Assembly (NCBI RefSeq): GCF_041296385.1
Contig: NW_027183518.1
Location: 62,001-126,000, forward strand
Source: Aphelocoma coerulescens
Taxonomy: Eukaryota; Chordata; Aves; Passeriformes; Corvidae
Direction: 5' to 3'
Length of the DNA stretch: 64,000 nt
In this document: positions 1 through 10,206 of the stretch, piece after piece
Numbering within the stretch: the stretch's first letter is position 1
How the letters are laid out: the number at the start of each line of letters is the position of its first letter
Position numbers and translations under genes: made by a program
The notes under the pieces: model-generated
The model's database searches: none
Seen by the model: only the letters and a program-made list of their open reading frames with translations
What the model was told of the DNA's origin: nothing

Positions 1-153
1 GGCGTGTTTCGGCAGAAGCAGCAGCGCGGAGCATTTCGCTGCCGGCACAGCGCTCTCTGGGCGAGAAGCGGACGACGGTTTGACTCCGGCAGAATGAAAG
101 CGCCACATGGTACGAAGAGCATCGGAATGAAGGCAGAGCACCGAGCTGCTGCC

Positions 154-166
154 GTGCGCATCGCAC
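154..166 (+). other. Short hairpin, 5-bp stem with 3-nt loop
   Basis: GTGCG pairs with CGCAC around CAT. It is identical in all units, and small enough to occur by chance. Confidence 0.25.
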
Positions 167-260
167 AGGCTGCGAGAGGAAGCGTGGCTGTCACTGGCTT
201 CTTTGCGGGTTCACGTTAGCAGTTGAAAACAGAAAGTTCCACTTGCAGCTACTTGTGCTG

Positions 261-279
261 CTACCTATTTCTCTTCCAG
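261..279 (+). other. Second splice-acceptor-like polypyrimidine tract
   Basis: Fifteen of 19 bases are pyrimidines, ending in TTCCAG; it recurs in every unit. Paired with the donor at unit position 1317 of the preceding copy it would define a 421-nt intron (1317-1737 for units 1-2), a length nearer to typical coccidian introns. The resulting frame closes after about 25 codons, so the coding case is weaker than for the 47-nt segment. Confidence 0.12.
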
Positions 280-456
280 CTCTCCCTGGAAAGAATTGTG
301 CCGAGCTTTACGCTTCCAGATGCACAGATGACGGTGGTAGATGCGGCAGAGAATAGAAAGACAGCGCGCAGCGGACAGTTTCTGGTGCTTTACGTGAGGC
401 AAGGGGGAAGTGCAGCCCAGCAGTGGCTTTTACTTCTGGAGCCTTTTGCTTTGGTA

Positions 457-470
457 GCAGCAGCTGCTGC
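457..470. repeat. Perfect 14-bp palindrome GCAGCAGCTGCTGC
   Basis: The two 7-bp arms are exact reverse complements with no spacer; the flanking bases A456 and G471 do not extend it. It is present and unchanged in every unit. It could be a dimeric protein-binding site (the centre CAGCTG is an E-box) or simply CAG/CTG-rich sequence. No function is shown. Confidence 0.5.
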
Positions 471-572
471 GAGTGGGCAACGGAGCTGCGAGAGTGCGTA
501 ATGTGACGGCACATCTCGCTGAGAAGGAAGCTGCCGAGCCGCAGCGTGTTGTGCTCCGTTTCAAGGCTACTT

Positions 573-584
573 GGAGGAGGGGGG
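573..584 (+). other. G-rich run GGAGGAGGGGGG
   Basis: Eleven... of the 12 bases only two are not G, ending in six consecutive G. It is a plausible polymerase-pausing or quadruplex-prone site, and its length does not vary between units. Confidence 0.45.
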
Positions 585-629
585 TACTCGAAGAACGCCT
601 TCTTTCTGGACGCGTCCTTCTGGGTGTGC

Positions 630-962
630 TCAAGCTGCATGGACTCGGCAGCACGGAAGGTGTAAGAACCTGTTTCTGGCCAGGCAGTGTGCTGGAGTGC
701 AAAGGGCTGCGCCTTCCTTTCTGAAGCAGCCCAGAGCATTCTCAGCGGAATCTGCTTGTGAAGCAGCTCTTGGCTGGACATTTGCAAGTCGCTCCACTGA
801 GTCCACGAAGCCGGTGGCCAGCTGCTTCGTTCTTCGCCTTCTGGGCTCTGGACAGAGCTGAAGCGCAGCGATGGCTCGGAGCTTTGCCGCTCTTCGGCGT
901 GAGCACTGCACGCAGCCACAGGCTGCTGTGCACGGATTTCCCTCAGCTCGACGTACAATCAT
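630..962 (-). other. ATG-started antisense open frame of 110 codons, broken in three units
   Basis: The frame starts at a real ATG (962-960) and is rich in Arg, Ala and Cys, with no domain I recognise. It overlaps the 216-codon antisense frame in another phase. In units 10, 13 and 23 variant 791A converts the Arg58 codon CGA to TGA, which truncates it. A stop shared by three otherwise intact copies argues that it is not a maintained gene. Confidence 0.05.
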
Positions 963-1091
963 TCTCTTGCTGTTTCCCTGAGTCGAAAGTGTCCGTGTAG
1001 CTCTCGCTCAGCGAAATGCGTCAGGAGAGAAACACTTGCTGGATGAGCTTTTCGCTGGCCAAGACTTTCAACGCAGCACCACCATTCGGGC

Positions 1092-1113
1092 AAGGAGGAG
1101 GAGAAAGGAGGAG
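1092..1113 (+). other. 22-nt homopurine tract, GGA-rich
   Basis: An uninterrupted purine run made of GGA/GAG steps with six GG pairs, giving two-tier G-quadruplex or triplex potential. Together with the G-run at 573-584 it is the most sequence-biased part of the unit. It is identical in all units. Confidence 0.5.
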
Positions 1114-1145
1114 CATCTTTTCGTCCTGGCCCGTTCTTCTGCGCG

Positions 1146-1163
1146 AGACGCCTCTCCGCGTCT
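1146..1163 (+). other. Short hairpin, 6-bp stem with 6-nt loop
   Basis: AGACGC at 1146-1151 pairs with GCGTCT at 1158-1163 around the loop CTCTCC. It is followed by pyrimidine-rich sequence but not by a T-run, so it is not a bacterial-type terminator. Unit 42 (A at 60942) breaks one G-C pair, with no compensating change. Confidence 0.35.
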
Positions 1164-1316
1164 TCGCTCCCTGCAAGGCTGTAATGTGCGCCGTGGTACT
1201 TGGAAGTGAGAAGGCAGGTGCAGAGAGCACCGCGATCTGGCGGCGCCGTGCAGGCTGGAAAGGAAAGAGGGCTGCCACCGGAATGTGGTGCGAATACCGG
1301 TTTGCACGCGTCGAGG

Positions 1317-1363
1317 GTAAGCTCTGGGTGAGCTTGCTGGCCTAAAACTGTTCTCTGTGCCAG
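1317..1363 (+). other. Intron-like segment, 47 nt, in every unit
   Basis: The segment begins GTAAGC after GAGG and ends in a pyrimidine-rich stretch with TGTGCCAG. A CTAAAAC branch-like sequence lies about 15-20 nt before the acceptor. Its length is not a multiple of 3 and it contains an in-frame TAA, yet its removal joins two open frames exactly. Spliceosomal introns this short are known in some protists but would be unusually short for a coccidian. It recurs identically in every complete unit. Confidence 0.2.
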
Positions 1364-1458
1364 ACGCAGGCGAGAAGCTTTCCGTTAAGAATCAGGCTGC
1401 CACGCAAACGGAACGTGGTGCTACCTACCTAGCGCTGCGAGGGAAAGTGCATAGCCCA

Positions 1459-2916
1459 GGCGTGTTTCGGCAGAAGCAGCAGCGCGGAGCATTTCGCTGC
1501 CGGCACAGCGCTCTCTGGGCGAGAAGCGGACGACGGTTTGACTCCGGCAGAATGAAAGCGCCACATGGTACGAAGAGCATCGGAATGAAGGCAGAGCACC
1601 GAGCTGCTGCCGTGCGCATCGCACAGGCTGCGAGAGGAAGCGTGGCTGTCACTGGCTTCTTTGCGGGTTCACGTTAGCAGTTGAAAACAGAAAGTTCCAC
1701 TTGCAGCTACTTGTGCTGCTACCTATTTCTCTTCCAGCTCTCCCTGGAAAGAATTGTGCCGAGCTTTACGCTTCCAGATGCACAGATGACGGTGGTAGAT
1801 GCGGCAGAGAATAGAAAGACAGCGCGCAGCGGACAGTTTCTGGTGCTTTACGTGAGGCAAGGGGGAAGTGCAGCCCAGCAGTGGCTTTTACTTCTGGAGC
1901 CTTTTGCTTTGGTAGCAGCAGCTGCTGCGAGTGGGCAACGGAGCTGCGAGAGTGCGTAATGTGACGGCACATCTCGCTGAGAAGGAAGCTGCCGAGCCGC
2001 AGCGTGTTGTGCTCCGTTTCAAGGCTACTTGGAGGAGGGGGGTACTCGAAGAACGCCTTCTTTCTGGACGCGTCCTTCTGGGTGTGCTCAAGCTGCATGG
2101 ACTCGGCAGCACGGAAGGTGTAAGAACCTGTTTCTGGCCAGGCAGTGTGCTGGAGTGCAAAGGGCTGCGCCTTCCTTTCTGAAGCAGCCCAGAGCATTCT
2201 CAGCGGAATCTGCTTGTGAAGCAGCTCTTGGCTGGACATTTGCAAGTCGCTCCACTGAGTCCATGAAGCCGGTGGCCAGCTGCTTCCTTCTTCGCCTTCT
2301 GGGCTCTGGACAGAGCTGAAGCGCAGCGATGGCTCGGAGCTTTGCCGCTCTTCGGCGTGAGCACTGCACGCAGCCACAGGCTGCTGTGCACGGATTTCCC
2401 TCAGCTCGACGTACAATCATTCTCTTGCTGTTTCCCTGAGTCGAAAGTGTCCGTGTAGCTCTCGCTCAGCGAAATGCGTCAGGAGAGAAACACTTGCTGG
2501 ATGAGCTTTTCGCTGGCCAAGACTTTCAACGCAGCACCACCATTCGGGCAAGGAGGAGGAGAAAGGAGGAGCATCTTTTCGTCCTGGCCCGTTCTTCTGC
2601 GCGAGACGCCTCTCCGCGTCTTCGCTCCCTGCAAGGCTGTAATGTGCGCCGTGGTACTTGGAAGTGAGAAGGCAGGTGCAGAGAGCACCGCGATCTGGCG
2701 GCGCCGTGCAGGCTGGAAAGGAAAGAGGGCTGCCACCGGAATGTGGTGCGAATACCGGTTTGCACGCGTCGAGGGTAAGCTCTGGGTGAGCTTGCTGGCC
2801 TAAAACTGTTCTCTGTGCCAGACGCAGGCGAGAAGCTTTCCGTTAAGAATCAGGCTGCCACGCAAACGGAACGTGGTGCTACCTACCTAGCGCTGCGAGG
2901 GAAAGTGCATAGCCCA
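1459..2916. repeat. Array unit 2 (829C)
   Basis: Full copy; C at 2287 (site 829). Units 2-5 have the same haplotype order as units 19-22. Confidence 0.98.
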
Positions 2917-4374
2917 GGCGTGTTTCGGCAGAAGCAGCAGCGCGGAGCATTTCGCTGCCGGCACAGCGCTCTCTGGGCGAGAAGCGGACGACGGTTTGAC
3001 TCCGGCAGAATGAAAGCGCCACATGGTACGAAGAGCATCGGAATGAAGGCAGAGCACCGAGCTGCTGCCGTGCGCATCGCACAGGCTGCGAGAGGAAGCG
3101 TGGCTGTCACTGGCTTCTTTGCGGGTTCACGTTAGCAGTTGAAAACAGAAAGTTCCACTTGCAGCTACTTGTGCTGCTACCTATTTCTCTTCCAGCTCTC
3201 CCTGGAAAGAATTGTGCCGAGCTTTACGCTTCCAGATGCACAGATGACGGTGGTAGATGCGGCAGAGAATAGAAAGACAGCGCGCAGCGGACAGTTTCTG
3301 GTGCTTTACGTGAGGCAAGGGGGAAGTGCAGCCCAGCAGTGGCTTTTACTTCTGGAGCCTTTTGCTTTGGTAGCAGCAGCTGCTGCGAGTGGGCAACGGA
3401 GCTGCGAGAGTGCGTAATGTGACGGCACATCTCGCTGAGAAGGAAGCTGCCGAGCCGCAGCGTGTTGTGCTCCGTTTCAAGGCTACTTGGAGGAGGGGGG
3501 TACTCGAAGAACGCCTTCTTTCTGGACGCGTCCTTCTGGGTGTGCTCAAGCTGCATGGACTCGGCAGCACGGAAGGTGTAAGAACCTGTTTCTGGCCAGG
3601 CAGTGTGCTGGAGTGCAAAGGGCTGCGCCTTCCTTTCTGAAGCAGCCCAGAGCATTCTCAGCGGAATCTGCTTGTGAAGCAGCTCTTGGCTGGACATTTG
3701 CAAGTCGCTCCACTGAGTCCATGAAGCCGGTGGCCAGCTGCTTCGTTCTTCGCCTTCTGGGCTCTGGACAGAGCTGAAGCGCAGCGATGGCTCGGAGCTT
3801 TGCCGCTCTTCGGCGTGAGCACTGCACGCAGCCACAGGCTGCTGTGCACGGATTTCCCTCAGCTCGACGTACAATCATTCTCTTGCTGTTTCCCTGAGTC
3901 GAAAGTGTCCGTGTAGCTCTCGCTCAGCGAAATGCGTCAGGAGAGAAACACTTGCTGGATGAGCTTTTCGCTGGCCAAGACTTTCAACGCAGCACCACCA
4001 TTCGGGCAAGGAGGAGGAGAAAGGAGGAGCATCTTTTCGTCCTGGCCCGTTCTTCTGCGCGAGACGCCTCTCCGCGTCTTCGCTCCCTGCAAGGCTGTAA
4101 TGTGCGCCGTGGTACTTGGAAGTGAGAAGGCAGGTGCAGAGAGCACCGCGATCTGGCGGCGCCGTGCAGGCTGGAAAGGAAAGAGGGCTGCCACCGGAAT
4201 GTGGTGCGAATACCGGTTTGCACGCGTCGAGGGTAAGCTCTGGGTGAGCTTGCTGGCCTAAAACTGTTCTCTGTGCCAGACGCAGGCGAGAAGCTTTCCG
4301 TTAAGAATCAGGCTGCCACGCAAACGGAACGTGGTGCTACCTACCTAGCGCTGCGAGGGAAAGTGCATAGCCCA
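2917..4374. repeat. Array unit 3 (consensus)
   Basis: Full copy, consensus at every variable site. Confidence 0.98.
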
Positions 4375-5832
4375 GGCGTGTTTCGGCAGAAGCAGCAGCG
4401 CGGAGCATTTCGCTGCCGGCACAGCGCTCTCTGGGCGAGAAGCGGACGACGGTTTGACTCCGGCAGAATGAAAGCGCCACATGGTACGAAGAGCATCGGA
4501 ATGAAGGCAGAGCACCGAGCTGCTGCCGTGCGCATCGCACAGGCTGCGAGAGGAAGCGTGGCTGTCACTGGCTTCTTTGCGGGTTCACGTTAGCAGTTGA
4601 AAACAGAAAGTTCCACTTGCAGCTACTTGTGCTGCTACCTATTTCTCTTCCAGCTCTCCCTGGAAAGAATTGTGCCGAGCTTTACGCTTCCAGATGCACA
4701 GATGACGGTGGTAGATGCGGCAGAGAATAGAAAGACAGCGCGCAGCGGACAGTTTCTGGTGCTTTACGTGAGGCAAGGGGGAAGTGCAGCCCAGCAGTGG
4801 CTTTTACTTCTGGAGCCTTTTGCTTTGGTAGCAGCAGCTGCTGCGAGTGGGCAACGGAGCTGCGAGAGTGCGTAATGTGACGGCACATCTCGCTGAGAAG
4901 GAAGCTGCCGAGCCGCAGCGTGTTGTGCTCCGTTTCAAGGCTACTTGGAGGAGGGGGGTACTCGAAGAACGCCTTCTTTCTGGACGCGTCCTTCTGGGTG
5001 TGCTCAAGCTGCATGGACTCGGCAGCACGGAAGGTGTAAGAACCTGTTTCTGGCCAGGCAGTGTGCTGGAGTGCAAAGGGCTGCGCCTTCCTTTCTGAAG
5101 CAGCCCAGAGCATTCTCAGCGGAATCTGCTTGTGAAGCAGCTCTTGGCTGGACATTTGCAAGTCGCTCCACTGAGTCCACGAAGCCGGTGGCCAGCTGCT
5201 TCGTTCTTCGCCTTCTGGGCTCTGGACAGAGCTGAAGCGCAGCGATGGCTCGGAGCTTTGCCGCTCTTCGGCGTGAGCACTGCACGCAGCCACAGGCTGC
5301 TGTGCACGGATTTCCCTCAGCTCGACGTACAATCATTCTCTTGCTGTTTCCCTGAGTCGAAAGTGTCCGTGTAGCTCTCGCTCAGCGAAATGCGTCAGGA
5401 GAGAAACACTTGCTGGATGAGCTTTTCGCTGGCCAAGACTTTCAACGCAGCACCACCATTCGGGCAAGGAGGAGGAGAAAGGAGGAGCATCTTTTCGTCC
5501 TGGCCCGTTCTTCTGCGCGAGACGCCTCTCCGCGTCTTCGCTCCCTGCAAGGCTGTAATGTGCGCCGTGGTACTTGGAAGTGAGAAGGCAGGTGCAGAGA
5601 GCACCGCGATCTGGCGGCGCCGTGCAGGCTGGAAAGGAAAGAGGGCTGCCACCGGAATGTGGTGCGAATACCGGTTTGCACGCGTCGAGGGTAAGCTCTG
5701 GGTGAGCTTGCTGGCCTAAAACTGTTCTCTGTGCCAGACGCAGGCGAGAAGCTTTCCGTTAAGAATCAGGCTGCCACGCAAACGGAACGTGGTGCTACCT
5801 ACCTAGCGCTGCGAGGGAAAGTGCATAGCCCA
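4375..5832. repeat. Array unit 4 (806C)
   Basis: Full copy; C at 5180 (site 806). First member of an 806C then 250G/829C pair with unit 5. Confidence 0.98.
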
Positions 5833-7290
5833 GGCGTGTTTCGGCAGAAGCAGCAGCGCGGAGCATTTCGCTGCCGGCACAGCGCTCTCTGGGCGAGAAG
5901 CGGACGACGGTTTGACTCCGGCAGAATGAAAGCGCCACATGGTACGAAGAGCATCGGAATGAAGGCAGAGCACCGAGCTGCTGCCGTGCGCATCGCACAG
6001 GCTGCGAGAGGAAGCGTGGCTGTCACTGGCTTCTTTGCGGGTTCACGTTAGCAGTTGAAAACAGAAAGTTCCACTTGCAGCGACTTGTGCTGCTACCTAT
6101 TTCTCTTCCAGCTCTCCCTGGAAAGAATTGTGCCGAGCTTTACGCTTCCAGATGCACAGATGACGGTGGTAGATGCGGCAGAGAATAGAAAGACAGCGCG
6201 CAGCGGACAGTTTCTGGTGCTTTACGTGAGGCAAGGGGGAAGTGCAGCCCAGCAGTGGCTTTTACTTCTGGAGCCTTTTGCTTTGGTAGCAGCAGCTGCT
6301 GCGAGTGGGCAACGGAGCTGCGAGAGTGCGTAATGTGACGGCACATCTCGCTGAGAAGGAAGCTGCCGAGCCGCAGCGTGTTGTGCTCCGTTTCAAGGCT
6401 ACTTGGAGGAGGGGGGTACTCGAAGAACGCCTTCTTTCTGGACGCGTCCTTCTGGGTGTGCTCAAGCTGCATGGACTCGGCAGCACGGAAGGTGTAAGAA
6501 CCTGTTTCTGGCCAGGCAGTGTGCTGGAGTGCAAAGGGCTGCGCCTTCCTTTCTGAAGCAGCCCAGAGCATTCTCAGCGGAATCTGCTTGTGAAGCAGCT
6601 CTTGGCTGGACATTTGCAAGTCGCTCCACTGAGTCCATGAAGCCGGTGGCCAGCTGCTTCCTTCTTCGCCTTCTGGGCTCTGGACAGAGCTGAAGCGCAG
6701 CGATGGCTCGGAGCTTTGCCGCTCTTCGGCGTGAGCACTGCACGCAGCCACAGGCTGCTGTGCACGGATTTCCCTCAGCTCGACGTACAATCATTCTCTT
6801 GCTGTTTCCCTGAGTCGAAAGTGTCCGTGTAGCTCTCGCTCAGCGAAATGCGTCAGGAGAGAAACACTTGCTGGATGAGCTTTTCGCTGGCCAAGACTTT
6901 CAACGCAGCACCACCATTCGGGCAAGGAGGAGGAGAAAGGAGGAGCATCTTTTCGTCCTGGCCCGTTCTTCTGCGCGAGACGCCTCTCCGCGTCTTCGCT
7001 CCCTGCAAGGCTGTAATGTGCGCCGTGGTACTTGGAAGTGAGAAGGCAGGTGCAGAGAGCACCGCGATCTGGCGGCGCCGTGCAGGCTGGAAAGGAAAGA
7101 GGGCTGCCACCGGAATGTGGTGCGAATACCGGTTTGCACGCGTCGAGGGTAAGCTCTGGGTGAGCTTGCTGGCCTAAAACTGTTCTCTGTGCCAGACGCA
7201 GGCGAGAAGCTTTCCGTTAAGAATCAGGCTGCCACGCAAACGGAACGTGGTGCTACCTACCTAGCGCTGCGAGGGAAAGTGCATAGCCCA
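5833..7290. repeat. Array unit 5 (250G, 829C)
   Basis: Full copy; G at 6082 (site 250) and C at 6661 (site 829). Second member of the pair with unit 4. Confidence 0.98.
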
Positions 7291-8748
7291 GGCGTGTTTC
7301 GGCAGAAGCAGCAGCGCGGAGCATTTCGCTGCCGGCACAGCGCTCTCTGGGCGAGAAGCGGACGACGGTTTGACTCCGGCAGAATGAAAGCGCCACATGG
7401 TACGAAGAGCATCGGAATGAAGGCAGAGCACCGAGCTGCTGCCGTGCGCATCGCACAGGCTGCGAGAGGAAGCGTGGCTGTCACTGGCTTCTTTGCGGGT
7501 TCACGTTAGCAGTTGAAAACAGAAAGTTCCACTTGCAGCTACTTGTGCTGCTACCTATTTCTCTTCCAGCTCTCCCTGGAAAGAATTGTGCCGAGCTTTA
7601 CGCTTCCAGATGCACAGATGACGGTGGTAGATGCGGCAGAGAATAGAAAGACAGCGCGCAGCGGACAGTTTCTGGTGCTTTACGTGAGGCAAGGGGGAAG
7701 TGCAGCCCAGCAGTGGCTTTTACTTCTGGAGCCTTTTGCTTTGGTAGCAGCAGCTGCTGCGAGTGGGCAACGGAGCTGCGAGAGTGCGTAATGTGACGGC
7801 ACATCTCGCTGAGAAGGAAGCTGCCGAGCCGCAGCGTGTTGTGCTCCGTTTCAAGGCTACTTGGAGGAGGGGGGTACTCGAAGAACGCCTTCTTTCTGGA
7901 CGCGTCCTTCTGGGTGTGCTCAAGCTGCATGGACTCGGCAGCACGGAAGGTGTAAGAACCTGTTTCTGGCCAGGCAGTGTGCTGGAGTGCAAAGGGCTGC
8001 GCCTTCCTTTCTGAAGCAGCCCAGAGCATTCTCAGCGGAATCTGCTTGTGAAGCAGCTCTTGGCTGGACATTTGCAAGTCGCTCCACTGAGTCCACGAAG
8101 CCGGTGGCCAGCTGCTTCGTTCTTCGCCTTCTGGGCTCTGGACAGAGCTGAAGCGCAGCGATGGCTCGGAGCTTTGCCGCTCTTCGGCGTGAGCACTGCA
8201 CGCAGCCACAGGCTGCTGTGCACGGATTTCCCTCAGCTCGACGTACAATCATTCTCTTGCTGTTTCCCTGAGTCGAAAGTGTCCGTGTAGCTCTCGCTCA
8301 GCGAAATGCGTCAGGAGAGAAACACTTGCTGGATGAGCTTTTCGCTGGCCAAGACTTTCAACGCAGCACCACCATTCGGGCAAGGAGGAGGAGAAAGGAG
8401 GAGCATCTTTTCGTCCTGGCCCGTTCTTCTGCGCGAGACGCCTCTCCGCGTCTTCGCTCCCTGCAAGGCTGTAATGTGCGCCGTGGTACTTGGAAGTGAG
8501 AAGGCAGGTGCAGAGAGCACCGCGATCTGGCGGCGCCGTGCAGGCTGGAAAGGAAAGAGGGCTGCCACCGGAATGTGGTGCGAATACCGGTTTGCACGCG
8601 TCGAGGGTAAGCTCTGGGTGAGCTTGCTGGCCTAAAACTGTTCTCTGTGCCAGACGCAGGCGAGAAGCTTTCCGTTAAGAATCAGGCTGCCACGCAAACG
8701 GAATGTGGTGCTACCTACCTAGCGCTGCGAGGGAAAGTGCATAGCCCA
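7291..8748. repeat. Array unit 6 (806C, private 1414T)
   Basis: Full copy; C at 8096 (site 806) and a private CpG-to-TpG change at 8704 (site 1414), which would be Arg to Cys in the plus-strand frame there. Confidence 0.98.
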
Positions 8749-10206
8749 GGCGTGTTTCGGCAGAAGCAGCAGCGCGGAGCATTTCGCTGCCGGCACAGCG
8801 CTCTCTGGGCGAGAAGCGGACGACGGTTTGACTCCGGCAGAATGAAAGCGCCACATGGTACGAAGAGCATCGGAATGAAGGCAGAGCACCGAGCTGCTGC
8901 CGTGCGCATCGCACAGGCTGCGAGAGGAAGCGTGGCTGTCACTGGCTTCTTTGCGGGTTCACGTTAGCAGTTGAAAACAGAAAGTTCCACTTGCAGCTAC
9001 TTGTGCTGCTACCTATTTCTCTTCCAGCTCTCCCTGGAAAGAATTGTGCCGAGCTTTACGCTTCCAGATGCACAGATGACGGTGGTAGATGCGGCAGAGA
9101 ATAGAAAGACAGCGCGCAGCGGACAGTTTCTGGTGCTTTACGTGAGGCAAGGGGGAAGTGCAGCCCAGCAGTGGCTTTTACTTCTGGAGCCTTTTGCTTT
9201 GGTAGCAGCAGCTGCTGCGAGTGGGCAACGGAGCTGCGAGAGTGCGTAATGTGACGGCACATCTCGCTGAGAAGGAAGCTGCCGAGCCGCAGCGTGTTGT
9301 GCTCCGTTTCAAGGCTACTTGGAGGAGGGGGGTACTCGAAGAACGCCTTCTTTCTGGACGCGTCCTTCTGGGTGTGCTCAAGCTGCATGGACTCGGCAGC
9401 ACGGAAGGTGTAAGAACCTGTTTCTGGCCAGGCAGTGTGCTGGAGTGCAAAGGGCTGCGCCTTCCTTTCTGAAGCAGCCCAGAGCATTCTCAGCGGAATC
9501 TGCTTGTGAAGCAGCTCTTGGCTGGACATTTGCAAGTCGCTCCACTGAGTCCATGAAGCCGGTGGCCAGCTGCTTCGTTCTTCGCCTTCTGGGCTCTGGA
9601 CAGAGCTGAAGCGCAGCGATGGCTCGGAGCTTTGCCGCTCTTCGGCGTGAGCACTGCACGCAGCCACAGGCTGCTGTGCACGGATTTCCCTCAGCTCGAC
9701 GTACAATCATTCTCTTGCTGTTTCCCTGAGTCGAAAGTGTCCGTGTAGCTCTCGCTCAGCGAAATGCGTCAGGAGAGAAACACTTGCTGGATGAGCTTTT
9801 CGCTGGCCAAGACTTTCAACGCAGCACCACCATTCGGGCAAGGAGGAGGAGAAAGGAGGAGCATCTTTTCGTCCTGGCCCGTTCTTCTGCGCGAGACGCC
9901 TCTCCGCGTCTTCGCTCCCTGCAAGGCTGTAATGTGCGCCGTGGTACTTGGAAGTGAGAAGGCAGGTGCAGAGAGCACCGCGATCTGGCGGCGCCGTGCA
10001 GGCTGGAAAGGAAAGAGGGCTGCCACCGGAATGTGGTGCGAATACCGGTTTGCACGCGTCGAGGGTAAGCTCTGGGTGAGCTTGCTGGCCTAAAACTGTT
10101 CTCTGTGCCAGACGCAGGCGAGAAGCTTTCCGTTAAGAATCAGGCTGCCACGCAAACGGAACGTGGTGCTACCTACCTAGCGCTGCGAGGGAAAGTGCAT
10201 AGCCCA
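8749..10206. repeat. Array unit 7 (consensus)
   Basis: Full copy, consensus at every variable site. Units 4-7 match units 15-18 in haplotype order. Confidence 0.98.

Larger units (their letters stand above)
308..958 (-). other. Longest open frame of the unit, antisense, 216 codons, no known family
   Basis: This open frame recurs in every unit at +1,458-bp steps. As drawn it starts at TTG (958-956). The first ATG is codon 60 (781-779), which would leave 157 aa, so a eukaryotic start is not obvious. The predicted chain is Ser/Gln/Glu-rich, has a Pro run (PPPPSS) near residues 127-132, and shows no signal peptide, membrane segment or domain I recognise. Variant 829C changes Arg44 to Gly, 643G changes a Ser to Pro, and 897A (unit 32) changes an Ala to Val, while 791A and 806C are silent. 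In units 34 and 37 the AG insertion replaces the C-terminus and extends the frame to 231 codons. It overlaps open frames in other phases. I regard it as probably non-coding, but it is the longest frame and no variant interrupts it. Confidence 0.15.
1..1458. repeat. Array unit 1 (806C)
   Basis: Full 1,458-bp copy. It differs from the consensus only by C at 806. It serves here as the coordinate reference for the other units. Confidence 0.98.
1016..1677 (+). other. Candidate two-exon open frame, 204 aa if a 47-nt intron is removed
   Basis: An ATG at 1016 (context GCGAAATGC, A at -3) opens a frame to the TAA at 1343-1345. Removing 1317-1363 skips that stop: codon 101 becomes G+AC (Asp), and the frame continues to the TAG at 1675-1677. 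Exon lengths are 301 and 314 nt. The predicted protein is basic and Arg-rich with a Gly/Glu/Arg patch near residues 26-32, and I recognise no domain or targeting signal. The frame spans my arbitrary unit boundary and recurs in each complete pair of units. Variants inside it are mostly private: 1160A and 1310A give Val to Ile, 1403T gives Thr to Met, 1414T gives Arg to Cys, and 212G (unit 11) stops it two codons early. The only one shared among units, 1410A, is silent here. No promoter or poly(A) signal was recognised. Chance is a serious alternative. Confidence 0.15.

Noticed and set aside
205..220. Pol III B-box-like GGTTCACG
   Set aside because: It matches only the first bases of the B-box consensus, and there is no A box or T-run at suitable spacing.
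636..643. GCATGG as an ApiAP2-type TGCATGC site
   Set aside because: The match is incomplete (TGCATGG), and a hexamer-level match is expected by chance in 1.5 kb.
590..860. Internal sub-repeat from similar CGCCTTCT words at about 596 and 834
   Set aside because: Similarity fades after a few bases; I found no longer internal periodicity.
1146..1163. Rho-independent terminator
   Set aside because: The 6-bp stem lacks a downstream T-run, and the sequence does not look bacterial.
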